Shown: piece after piece, positions 54,305 to 64,000 of the stretch | Layout: each line of letters begins with the position of its first letter | How positions within the stretch are numbered: the first letter of the stretch is position 1 | Assembly (NCBI RefSeq): GCF_032118995.1 | Contig: NC_092649.1 | Span: 24,783,332-24,847,331, forward strand | Direction: 5' to 3' | DNA from: Asterias amurensis | Lineage: Eukaryota; Echinodermata; Asteroidea; Forcipulatida; Asteriidae | DNA length: 64,000 nt | Translations under genes and position numbers: made by a program | The notes under the pieces: generated by a model | Databases searched by the model: none | Told to the model about the DNA's origin: nothing | Seen by the model: the letters and a program-made list of their open reading frames with translations, nothing else

Positions 54305-54800
54305 CAGGGCCTATAATATCAGAAAGCACAAAACCTTGCTAAGCACAGAAAAGTGTTGCTTGACAGAAACAGCTTTCACCAGGTTATACTGGAAGCGTCG
54401 TGGCCGAGCGGTTAAGAGCACCCGTATACAAACTCTGGTGTTTCTGTTCAGCAGAGTTTGGGTTCGAATCCCCTCGTGACACTTGTGTCCTTAAGCAAGA
54501 CACTTCACCATTGCTTCGTGCTTCGTCCTTCGGATGAGACGTAACGCCGTTGGTCCCGTGTGTTGTGTAACGCACGTAAAATAACCCAGTGCATTGCGCC
54601 ACAGCACCTTGCACCTTTTTGAAAAAGACTGAGCTTTGTACGCCCCTTTAAGGTGTGAAAAGGCGCTCTGAAAGAACTGAGTATTAACTAAAACTACAGT
54701 AAGTTTACATTGTTGTCACTTGTGCTCCATTTTTGCTTAGGAAAGACATTTTGTCAAGCAGTATTTTCTGCTTAACAGCTTATGAAGCGGGTCACCTGGC
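54305..54800. mobile_element. Miniature element H (copy 2) split by a SINE
   Basis: CCTTGCTAAGCACAGAAAAG and TTGCTTGACAGAAAC lie before the SINE; TTGCTTAGGAAAGAC, CAAGCAGTATTTTCTGCTTA and ACAGC lie after it, in the order of 28780-28985. Confidence 0.55.
54391..54700 (+). mobile_element. tRNA-derived SINE
   Basis: The head contains a box A (TGGCCGAGCGGTTAAG, from 54401) and a box B (GGGTTCGAATCCC, about 54470-54482) at RNA polymerase III spacing, with a long extra arm as in class II (Leu/Ser type) tRNAs. The body follows without a CCA or mature tRNA 3' half: CTTAAGCAAGACACTTCACC, GGATGAGACGTAACGCCG, GTTGGTCCCGTGTG. It ends near GAAAGAACTGAGTATTAACT. It is not a functional tRNA gene because the acceptor stem does not pair. 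Confidence 0.82.
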
Positions 54801-56021
54801 CATTAAAAAACCCAGAGAATAATAAATTGATTGAACACGACGTCATCGACCATCATCTATGATATAAAACAAGTGCACGCGTTAACGCACTGCGCGCAAC
54901 TCTCATCCGATGGTGGTGGTGCACGTTTTATCAAAGATGGCCGCACGTTTGATCAAAGATAACCGCCAATGCAAGGGAATGACATTGTTTCAAATTCAAA
55001 TACACATGATGTTCAACTCCTCTTGTAACTGTGAAGTCGTTTTTAAATCATCTGTCACATAAGTTAGATGGTTTTCCCGCTTCCACTTCCACATCCGACC
55101 TCATTTTTACCTGCTAGATAAAGAACAGGATGGTGAGCAGAGTTCGACGTAATGTTACCACATAACAAACCTCGATGGAAGCAGAGAGTTCGATGACAAC
55201 TACATGAGCGGGTTTAGATTATTTTCTTGACAGTATATTTGCGCGTATAGTATGTCCACCTTTACGTCATCATTACATTCTCATTGAACTAGAATGGCAC
55301 TAAGGGGTGATTTTCAAGTAAATAAGTGTCCAACCTCACTTTGAAAGTCTCACTCAATACGGTACACGTGAACTGTATAGCGCCCTCTTTCGGCAAAATA
55401 ATTTCCCTCTTAGACTAAAGACATGGGAAAGTTTTTCTTACCAGCCACACACTGCCGCTCTTCTATCGAATAAGATTTTAGCATTATTATTTATAAAGTC
55501 ACAAACAGCAATTTTGCTACGAAGACCGTATATTATACCCCCGTATGACAGACCTGTAATTTTCTTTAAAACATGGTATTTTTCGACCAAAATGTTTCAG
55601 TTTTCACTAGCACGTAATATTTTTTGTACCGCATTTTGTTTTTGTTCGTGCTACACCACAATCGCATTAGTACAAACAAACAGTGGTTGCTATGGTAATA
55701 GCCCTGAAGCGTGTTTTCTTTTGCACAGAATACACCTCAACTCCTCCACGTCCTGTTTTGACGCTACAGATATCTACCTATGACCTATAGGTAATTTTAA
55801 CTAGTAAAATTTACGTCGGCCCGTACCGGCCCGTCCGTACCCGCAACACAGCTTTAACATGTAGAATGGAAGTGGTCATTATTTTTAGCAAACAAAATAC
55901 AGTTGTCGGTTTTTAATATTGTCTTTTGGTTTGTACAATTAATGTGAATTGTTTTGTTTGTAGGAAATGTCGTCATTATCTGAGGAAATGAGTCTGCTGA
56001 ATTGTTTGTGTTAAATTGCAT
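54801..56021. other. Intergenic, no gene supported
   Basis: GCACGTTTTATCAAAGATGGCCGC and GCACGTTTGATCAAAGATAACCGC are a short direct repeat near 54920. No recognised coding sequence. Confidence 0.45.
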
Positions 56022-56345
56022 TTGGTAATTACTGAACAAAATTATTTATGAACGTTAAAAACTCAATCGGTTTAATAGAGCGCTGGAGATCATCTGTTGA
56101 TACTATAAAACACAAACGACTCTCTTAAGGTAGTAGTTTTTGACAAACTGGGGTAGTTTTCGACACAATTTTGTTTTTTGTAATCTGGCTCAGGCATTTG
56201 AATAAACACAGTTATGTGGAACAACTGTATTTTTCTTTCATTATTTTCTTTTAACTTCGACGACCAATAATTCAGCCAAAAATGTCACAAGTTGTTATTC
56301 CAAGCGTGTTGTGGAGACTCCAAGTGAGAAAACTGGCATACCCTA
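56022..56345 (+). mobile_element. TTAA-1 element, strongly decayed
   Basis: GTAATTACTGAACAAAATTATTTATG, GTTGATACTATAAAACAC, TTCGACGACCAAT and CCAAGTGAGAAAACTGG follow the family order with many changes. Confidence 0.55.
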
Positions 56346-56544
56346 CCTGGTAAACTGTGACAGCTTGAACCATGTCTTAAAGATCACAAAACAAAATTTA
56401 GCAACTACCTTTTGCCAATGTGTTTGTAATTTCAGTTTTTTTTTTTTATAAGCTGTCATCTGGCTGTCCCTTGTCTATCCTTCTTTATATTGTGTAAGCC
56501 CTGCATTCAAATGGAAAAAGCGCCACTGAAGTTTTGTGATGTCT

Positions 56545-56703
56545 GTTTTGTTTCTTTCATTATAATTCTCTTGCAACTTACTTCGATGACCAGCTGAGTC
56601 CAAACTTTCTCAGGATTTGTTTTTATTTTATGCATATATGTTGGGATACACCAAGTGAGAATACTGGTCTTTGACAATTACCAAAGGTGTCCAATGCCTT
56701 TTA
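56545..56703 (+). mobile_element. TTAA-1 element, right part
   Basis: TTCATTATAATTCTCTTGCAAC, TTCGATGACCAGCTGAG, GGATACACCAAGTGAGAATA and ACAATTACCAAAGGTGTCC, ending AATGCCTTTTATT. Confidence 0.72.
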
Positions 56704-59700
56704 TTATTTCAAAGAGGTTTCTTACCGGATATAATTCTATATACACTATCTGATAAACGTGTGAAGTATGCCTTGGTTGAGTTACTCAATGTGTCAGGAC
56801 ATGACATAAGATGCGTGTACTAAAACAAACAACAAATAACCAACACAAGGTTATACATCTCGACCAGAGGTCATCGAATCAATTGTCCCTCAAAAGTAGG
56901 ATTAAGACATTTCGTTTGACCTCGGCAAATATTGATTAAATCACAGTTTGCTGAACACTTTCAAAGTATTCACTAGAATAAAAATGTGCTCAGCAAAGTA
57001 CAAACATTCCCACACACAGCAAAAAGAAACCTAAACATATTCAAGTGAACGTTTGGTGATGATGAACATACATTTCTTCATCTTGTGTTTATTTTAATAC
57101 TTTTGTATTTTAATAATTTTACTTGTGAAAATTGTTATAATTATAAATTGGTTGATACATTCTTCAATATAAACCCCAAACAATGACTCAAATCGTTCAC
57201 ACAGATGCGAAGTCACACTTACTCACACCATATTATAAAAAAAACGCAAACAAACAACACACAAACAAACAACAACAAACACCTTTTAACAACAATTAAG
57301 ACAACGTTAAGCCAGCAATCATTATAAAGAAAATGATAATTTTTGTCTGTATAATCCCTAATGATCCCTCTTTTAATAACAGCTAATGTCTTTCAAAGAA
57401 ACATAACTCAAAACAAACTATTCAAGGTTTAGACCTAAACAGTAGGTAGTGACTCAACTGTTTGTTATGGAGCCAACATTATGTCACTAACTGCAATGGG
57501 AAATGGAGGTCGGCAAGAGTGGTATTCACTCCATGTGGCATTTGTTGTTCAGAGAGTGGCCTTAACTCAATCGTCAACAAATACAGACAATCAACGACTC
57601 GTTTGAAATTGTTGTGGTTCTTGGCCATCACGGTTCATGTAACATTAGTCCATTTATGTTGTCGTGCATGATTGTTAAACTGGTGTATATTGAAGAAAGA
57701 CTTTAGGAAAGTTATTTGGAATGTTTCTATTTTAGGAACACCCATTAAACCATATTGGAAGAACGTTTCTACATTATGAATTTAATGTGTACTGTGGTTA
57801 TTAGTAAGTTTCGTTTAATTAACATATGGTAAATTTCACCACTAGCCCCCAGTGCATTTTATTTCCATGAATGGGTTCGCAAAATTTACGTGAATCAATA
57901 TGAAAGCACCCTTTTCTCGTTCAGATTTTTTTTCAGAGGTTGTTTGAATGTTTTAAATAATGTAGGCCTACATAGTCGCTGTGACAAATTGAAAGATCAT
58001 TTCTACGTTATTAATTTAAGGTGTAGGCCTACGTTGTTGACAAGTTTCGTACAATTAACAACAAAGAAGTTTCCCAAGACTAGCCTGCTCTCTTTATTTC
58101 AACAAATTGGTTCGCAATAATTATGTGTTCACAAGGCTGTTCTAAACCTAAAAATACTTCAGTCTGTGGCCTGCAACTACCGTCGTGACGTATTGTTTGG
58201 TCGTCCTTGGTTCAACATTTCTAATCTTGTAGGAATTCCACTACTGTCAAATCCAGTGGATACCCCTCAGACAGTATTTGACATAAATTTAAAGCCCACG
58301 CACCAATAACTTCCGACTCACCGCAGTGGCGGTCTACTTCAAGCTATGGGACCAGACCACCACCGCACTGCAGTTCACTCTGAGTGGTGGCGGTGCTTGA
58401 ACAGGTGGTATGTAAGACACGCCCTCCTAATTTCATATTCATGGTGGACGATAAGCTGGTTTCGAATCCTACTGCTCTTGCGGGTTTCGCTATAGCCCAG
58501 CTTTTACATTCAGTATAGACACTTATTCAAACTCAATAGGATATTTATTATCACACTGACATCCCCACAGTGCATAGAATTTGTCTAAGACAAATTTTAA
58601 GGGTCAGTTAGTTTGCAGAAGAATCAGTATAGCATGATTACAGTGTTAGTAGTTTAGTGATTAATATTACTTGAAGGGCAACAAACACTTTATGATGTCA
58701 ACATGTGGGAAAAGTGAGGCATAGCTTTTTTGTACTTTCCCTAGAAAACTCGAGAACACTTCAAAACAACACAAACGGACATAGACAGGAAAACACACCA
58801 ATGAGTGAGACTCAGTACAATGTGTTGATAGGCTGAACAAATTATATCATAAATTAAAAACTCTTAGAGGTTACTTTTGATAATAGATTACTTTTTCGAC
58901 ATGATCTTTTCTATGCACAAACCGGCCCTTTCTAAAGAAATATCGTATCAGCCAAATTTACCCTTAGTGTTTGGTACATTTAAAAAAAAAATTCTAACAT
59001 TCAAATTTTACTCAGCTTCTGTTTAGGGAACATATTTCATTTTTATGTTTTAATTGGCCAAGTGTCAGTTTCAATTTCAGGCTGACATTCATCAAGAGAT
59101 TAGAATTTCCTTACGTCTTACCTTAGGTTTCCTTTCAAGCTCATACTTCCCATCTTATTAGTACACGGCACCTTATCAGTTAGTTTTCACTTAAAACAGT
59201 CATTTATAATCAACTATATTACTGAATAATTTTGCATTAATTTTCTCTGAATATTTTACTCATATTTTGAAAATATGCAAAGAAAACTGTTTCATTTCTA
59301 CACATACAACCACAAACAGAAGTGGGACAAGTTGAATATATAAATAGTTAATAGATGTTATTATTTTTGTATATGAATTATTACAATAATTTTTTAATAA
59401 CAAAATTGAATGTTGATTCAAAAAGGAGCAAAGCACAGCAAACATTGTGCTTACCAGAATAACGTTACCAGCCGAAATACCATGACAATATTGTACAATC
59501 TATGACAGGTATACTGTTTATTTTTGCTAAGCCACAAAAAAATAAAAAATAATAATCAAGCAATACTTTCTGTACAAGTACTGCACCTCTATGAAATTGG
59601 GCTCAGTTGTTTCATAAATGAAATAGGTGGTTCTGGTTTTAAAAAAAAATTAAAAAATAGCCATTTTGGAAATTAAATAATTAAAAAGATCTTAAATCGG

Positions 59701-59906
59701 AAAAAGTTACATATATTAATAGACTCTACTTTCTTATGTGTCGTCGTTTTGTTGCCTTTTGTTTTCTTTTCTTTGAGTAAACCCATTTTATCTACTTGAT
59801 AAAAAAGAGGGGCGTGGCACTTGTCCCAGAAGCACAGTGGTTTTTCAATAAGTGTTTCCTTTTTCATGAATGACAATTAACTTCCGTATGTTTTCAACGC
59901 TGACAG
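56704..59906. other. Intergenic or upstream part of the filamin gene
   Basis: No coding sequence is supported. If the filamin leader is spliced, its noncoding first exon may lie here or further left, but I cannot identify it. A CAAACAAACAACA microsatellite lies near 57245-57285. Confidence 0.4.
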
Positions 59907-60298
59907 GTCTGGGTCAAGGGGCACGATGAATACTAATGAGGATGGGGCTGCCGGTGGCGATCAGGAGTATGAACAGAAGCGTGATCCTGACGCTGAGGAA
60001 GACGAAGAGATGGCGTTGAAAGAGAAGGATCTCGCGGACGACGCTCCATGGAAGAGGATTCAGAAGAACACCTTCACCCGTTGGTGTAACGAGCACCTAA
60101 AATGTGTCAACAAGCACATCGCCGACTTGGATACCGATTTAAGCGACGGAATTCGACTGATTGCCCTGCTGCAAGTGCTCTCTCAGAAGCGGGTTTCGAA
60201 GCACAACCAGAAGCCGACGTTCCGGTCGCAGAAGCTCGAGAATGTCTCGGTGGCGATGAAGTTTATCGAGGATCAGAACATCAAGATCGTTAACATAG
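59907..60298 (+). CDS. Filamin, first coding exon (N-terminus and most of CH1)
   Basis: Coding runs from ATG at 59926 to 60298, where ATAG|GTAAGT is a strong splice donor; the last codon is split after one base. The 19 bases before the ATG follow ...CGCTGACAG, a likely splice acceptor for a 5' UTR intron. The 124 residues have an acidic leader (1-36), then [54 protein letters not shown] and [10 protein letters not shown], which match the first calponin-homology domain of filamins far better than that of spectrin or alpha-actinin. Filamins are dimeric actin crosslinkers at the cell cortex with two CH domains and many Ig repeats. The rest of CH1 and everything downstream lie beyond the window. 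The frame that reads through the donor to 60339 is intronic. Confidence 0.92.
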
Positions 60299-60775
60299 GT
60301 AAGTGGCCACTATACGGGTTTTTATGTAGATTTGTATGAGAGGCAATGTCAGACTTCTGATGGTTTTTGTTTAGGAAGTGCAACCAATTTTAATAGTATT
60401 TGCACTCGTAAAAACATTGCAGCAGACGAGTTGTGTCAGTGGTTGGTGTTGCTATTGCTTGTTCTGGCATGTGGTTGTGGATGGTAAAGGCACCCGTCTA
60501 TTTTGTGTATAGTTTCTACGAAACTTGTGGCGCGGTGCCCAGGCTTCATATCTGAATTTGTTGTTTTTGTCATATTTCGCATTGCCACAGTCAACAGTGT
60601 TTGCAGAATAACACATTTTATAAATCCTGTCACTACCTGAAGGTGTACACAATCTTAATTGTTGATAATATGATATTATTTATCAAATAAATTTAAATAT
60701 TAGCGACAACAACATGATTCACTGCATAGATTGCAGAGCAATGGTCTTTGAGTTTGAGTTGACTAGGCAAACCGT

Positions 60776-61494
60776 AGCCTTGCTCAAGGCAGTCGAATTA
60801 TTCACTCCGAAAAAAGACCGCCGCTGTATAAAAAACCAACCGTATTCACTGTGCGTAAAACCCACCCGTATTCACTGTGCGTAACATCGCACAACACGAT
60901 GCCCCCGTACACTATCCGCATGCGGAGGCCGTCAGGCCGACAGCCTTGTAGGATCTGTGTTGAAGCCACTGACCTCATTACTATAATAAGCGAAGAGTTC
61001 CCACGGTCAGCTCATTACCATAATGCCCGCGAAAGACGAGACATGTTTACCTCACACACCACCACCACGGACGCATGATAGGGTCCAAAGGTCGTGATAA
61101 GGGAAGTGCGTGATTGGACGTCAAAATGAATAATTCATTTGCCTCACATCCTGTGTTGTCTGATAGGTCTGACGAACGATATACATATTCATGAGCTGCA
61201 TACTAGCATATCCTCGAGCCCCCCCAATTTCGTCCACTATTGGAATTTTTTCAATACAACACATTAAAACGGGAAGATACAGATCCGACAAGGCTGTCGG
61301 CCTGACGGCCTCCGCATGCGGTTAGTGGTGTACGAGTGCGATGACTTGTGTGAACATGTATTCGTGCAATGTCACAGTGTGTATACGGGTTGGTCATTCG
61401 GTGTGATCGCACACACCATGCACAGGGTATACGGCGGGTGGGTTTACAGCTGCGTCTTTTCGGAGCGAATAATGCGACTGCCTTGAGCAAGGCT
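60776..61494. mobile_element. Foldback transposable element in filamin intron, 719 bp
   Basis: AGCCTTGCTCAAGGCAGTCG starts the left end and its complement closes the right end at 61494. Pairing resumes strongly at CCGCATGCGGAGGCCGTCAG with CTGACGGCCTCCGCATGCGG, so the arms are roughly 190-210 bp around a loop of about 300 bp. AGGCAAACCG flanks both sides (60765-60774 and 61495-61504) as a target duplication. No transposase is present. Confidence 0.85.
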
Positions 61495-61997
61495 AGGCAA
61501 ACCGATGTTAAAAAAAAGAGCTCGAGCCATAACAACCCAACAAGGCAGGCTATAGTAGCCCAAGACCCCGTAACTGGGGTGCTAATCCACTTTTCCCCCC
61601 GAAATGTTGTCATTATCGGTAGTACTAGCTACAGTATGATCGATACATTTCGAAAAACGGAGTACTGCGCCCCAGTTACTTGAAATTTTGTCATTACCGA
61701 TTATGACAACACTTTGAAAAAAGGGGTACAGCGCCCCAGTTACTGGGTCTACAGTAGCCCCTGGACCTTGGCCTGTGTGTCCCTCTCAAATGTTCCCAGA
61801 AATTAGAAGTGACAATGGTGGATTAGCCCCTATTCAGCCTGCACATTGTGGGTTTCGTTTTGTGTGTAGTTATAATTGTACATATTGGATAATAGGTCTT
61901 AATACATCTTTTGCTGTGAATGACTAAAGTAGGGTGTTGATTCCAAGAACTTGGCCAAACTTGGCTCTGCTTAGTGCAGTTTTTGTACAGTCGACAT

Positions 61998-62381
61998 TTA
62001 AAGGCAGTGCACACTATTGGTAATTACTCAAAGTAATTATTAGCATAAAAACTTAACTTGGTAACGAGTAATTGGGAGAGGTTGATAGTATACAACATTG
62101 TGAGAAACGGCTCCCTCTGAAGTGACGTAGTTTTCAGGAAAGAAGTAATTTTCAACGAATTTGATTTTGAAACCTCAGATTTAGAATTTGAGGTCTCGAA
62201 ATCAACCATCTAAACGCACACAACTTCGTGTGACAAGGGTGTTTTTTCTTTCATCATCTCGCAACTTCTATGACCGATTGAGCTCAAATTTTCACAGGTT
62301 TGTTATTTTATGCAAATGTTGAGATACAGCAAGTGGGAAGACTGGTCTTTGACAATTACCAATAGTGTCTAGTGTCTTTAA
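61998..62381 (+). mobile_element. TTAA-1 element, complete
   Basis: TTAA flanks, AGGCAGTGCACACTATTGGT at the left, CCAATAGTGTCTAGTGTCTTTAA at the right, full interior with hairpin arms ACCTCAGATTTAGAATTTGAGGT. Confidence 0.92.
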
Positions 62382-62429
62382 GCTGCTTACAGGGTTTAGT
62401 ACCAAATTTCTGTGTACTGGAGAGCTTTC

Positions 62430-62550
62430 TTGTTCTCATGCTGGACCATCCCATCCATTGGAATGCTCTTGCACTGAACCTCAGTCTAGCGGACACTCTC
62501 TCCAACTTCAAAACCAAACTGGAAATTGTTCAGTCATTTATACTACCGTC
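62430..62550 (+). pseudogene. Possible LINE reverse-transcriptase C-terminal relic
   Basis: One frame reads HPIHWNALALNLSLADTLSNF followed by KTKL, recalling the P..WN.LP..LR...SL..FK..L pattern at the C-terminal end of many non-LTR retrotransposon ORF2 proteins. Only about 30 residues are recognisable, there are no RT catalytic motifs, and the surrounding frames are closed. Confidence 0.45.
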
Positions 62551-63067
62551 ATCAGCAGATTTGTTTTTGTTTGATGCGACAGCATTGTCTTTCTGACAGG
62601 CCCAGCGCTTCTTCAAGTACAACTTGAAGCTGAAGTTTGAATGTTATGTATATCAGTGGAAATGGATAGTATGGGAAAGTTTCTGGTACATAACACGCTT
62701 GTTGCACACTCCTGTATTGTTACATACAGGTATGCCTACTACATACCAACCGATACATTGGTAAAGGTTTTGTGTCTAAGCCCCGCCTATATTTCTAGGG
62801 AATCCATATTTGGTTGAGCCTGCCTCGGCTCGAAAAGCCGGGTTTTTGTTCAGTTGACACCTGACTTAACCTTTATTTTATTATGAAATGAACCAGGAAA
62901 CATAATTTGTGCTGGAAATACATTACATTGTACCTGCACTTGCATATTACCTTGCATCCAGCCAGGTCATACTTGTAGTGCAGCTACAAATAGTGCGCCT
63001 ACAAATATTTATTTTGACGAACACTTATCGTAGTGGCTGCACTAATTTATACTGCCATGTGTTAGTG

Positions 63068-63097
63068 CAGTGTATACACTGTGCAGTGTATACACTG
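63068..63097. repeat. Doubled 14-bp palindrome
   Basis: CAGTGTATACACTG, a perfect palindrome, occurs twice two bases apart. Confidence 0.7.
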
Positions 63098-63381
63098 TAT
63101 GGTGTCATTTGGCAGCCTACAGCGGCCATTTTCAAGACTAGGTTTTTTGTAACGAGCTGAGAACCATAGTTATATTCAAATTCTGTTTTTGTACAATATA
63201 TAAAATAGTATTAATTTCATTCGCAGAATATGTAGGGCCTACATACACTGTATGCTTACTACAACTTGTGGTTTTAAGTTGGAAGAAAATTTATCATTAT
63301 TGGGTTGGGAAAGCCGGAAGAAAAACCAGTCACCAAGTGAGTAAATTGTACCCTAAGGATCCAAGGTTCAAGTTTTCTTTT

Positions 63382-63622
63382 GTCAACTTTACACGTAACT
63401 CAAATACTTGTCTCTAACACTATACAAATATTCATCGTTCTGAATAAAATTATCAGTAATTATGACTTTTAAAAAGTGTGCACCTGTAGCACCATTCACC
63501 ATGGCAATGTCATCTTTACATGTAACTCAAGTACTTGCCTCCACCACATACAAACATTTGTCATTCTGAATCAAATTATCAGTAATTAGGCCCCTATGAC
63601 TTTAAAAAAAGTGTGCACCTAA
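63382..63622 (+). repeat. 127-bp tandem duplication in filamin intron
   Basis: GTCAACTTTACACGTAACTC at 63382 and GTCATCTTTACATGTAACTC at 63509 start two units that share ACTTGYCTC, ATTCTGAAT, AAATTATCAGTAATTA and AAAAAGTGTGCACCT. Confidence 0.8.
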
Positions 63623-64000
63623 TTTCTAAACATTTTGGGAGAGTTCAAAGCTCGAACTTTTGGAGTGTGTCTGGCTTGTGAGCTCACAACACATGACCTA
63701 AACTCTAAAAAGTCCACTGGAAAAAGCTGGAACAAAATGGAGTAGGCCTTTATGATATCAATAAAGAGGTCAATGGTTGCATAAAGAGGGGCTTTTATAT
63801 TCTTTTCAAGGTTCATTTTGTTTTTTGGCTGAATGAATTTCTTTTTTTGAGGGGGCAGTAACTGTCTAGTATAGAGTCTTTCCTGGCACATTGTTTAGTG
63901 GGCAACTCGTGGGGCGTGGAGTTTGTGTTCAGTTTTGTGGCACAGGGAGTGCCATACCCACCAGTAACCCTGTAAGAATAGCAACTAAGCTTTTAAGAGT

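Larger units (their letters stand above)
60299..64000 (+). other. Filamin intron 1 (at least 3.7 kb, continues past the window)
   Basis: It begins GTAAGTGGCC. No second filamin exon (the rest of CH1, which should encode a DGNLKLILGL-like segment) is seen before the window ends. It holds the foldback element, a TTAA-1 copy, a retrotransposon relic and tandem repeats listed separately. Confidence 0.8.

Noticed and set aside
54391-54482. Possible tRNA-Leu/Ser gene
   Set aside because: Boxes A and B are present but the acceptor stem and 3' half do not match a tRNA; it is the head of a SINE.
60299-60339. Extension of the filamin frame beyond 60298 to a stop at 60339
   Set aside because: The strong GTAAGT donor and loss of filamin similarity at that point show it is intron.

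Overview
This is eukaryotic nuclear DNA, most likely from an echinoderm and probably a sea star. Coding density is low and there are no operons or Shine-Dalgarno sites. The one recognisable exon that ends inside a gene is followed by a GTAAGT splice donor. The dispersed repeats, the compact class A receptor genes with no visible introns and the filamin-like exon all suit a deuterostome invertebrate. The species call is inference; no search was run.

Left third (1-20200): a cluster of closely related rhodopsin-class GPCR genes. The window opens inside the 3' end of one copy (1-378). A complete 399-aa copy lies at 8396-9595, and its C-terminal 125 residues are identical to those of the first copy. 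A diverged 402-aa paralogue lies at 18938-20146. A 65-codon 5' fragment with its own TATA region sits on the minus strand at 6692-6889. The first and second copies belong to a recent segmental duplication (1-3141 versus 9218-14695). The two duplicons differ by a minisatellite with 5 versus 3 units, by a 2.4 kb stretch absent from the left copy, and by a tandemly doubled foldback element in the right copy. The 402-aa gene lies downstream of a promoter-like module of about 190 bp repeated three times.

Middle (20200-59900): mostly repeats. At least 20 copies or fragments of one TTAA-flanked miniature inverted-repeat family are present, together with a second long-palindrome TTAA family, several foldback elements, a tRNA-derived SINE, a degenerate tandem array of about 100 bp units and many poly(C) tracts. 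The one confident gene is an intronless minus-strand leucine-rich-repeat plus immunoglobulin single-pass receptor of 753 aa (31275-33536).

Right end (59907-64000): the first coding exon of a filamin, carrying an acidic N-terminus and most of the first calponin-homology domain. An intron runs past the window edge and holds a 719-bp foldback element with a 10-bp target duplication, another TTAA element, a decayed retrotransposon fragment and a 127-bp tandem duplication.

The three gene groups have no evident functional link. The GPCR cluster looks like a lineage-specific receptor expansion of the kind known for sea urchin chemosensory-type receptors. The LRR-Ig receptor and filamin look like ordinary single-copy host genes.
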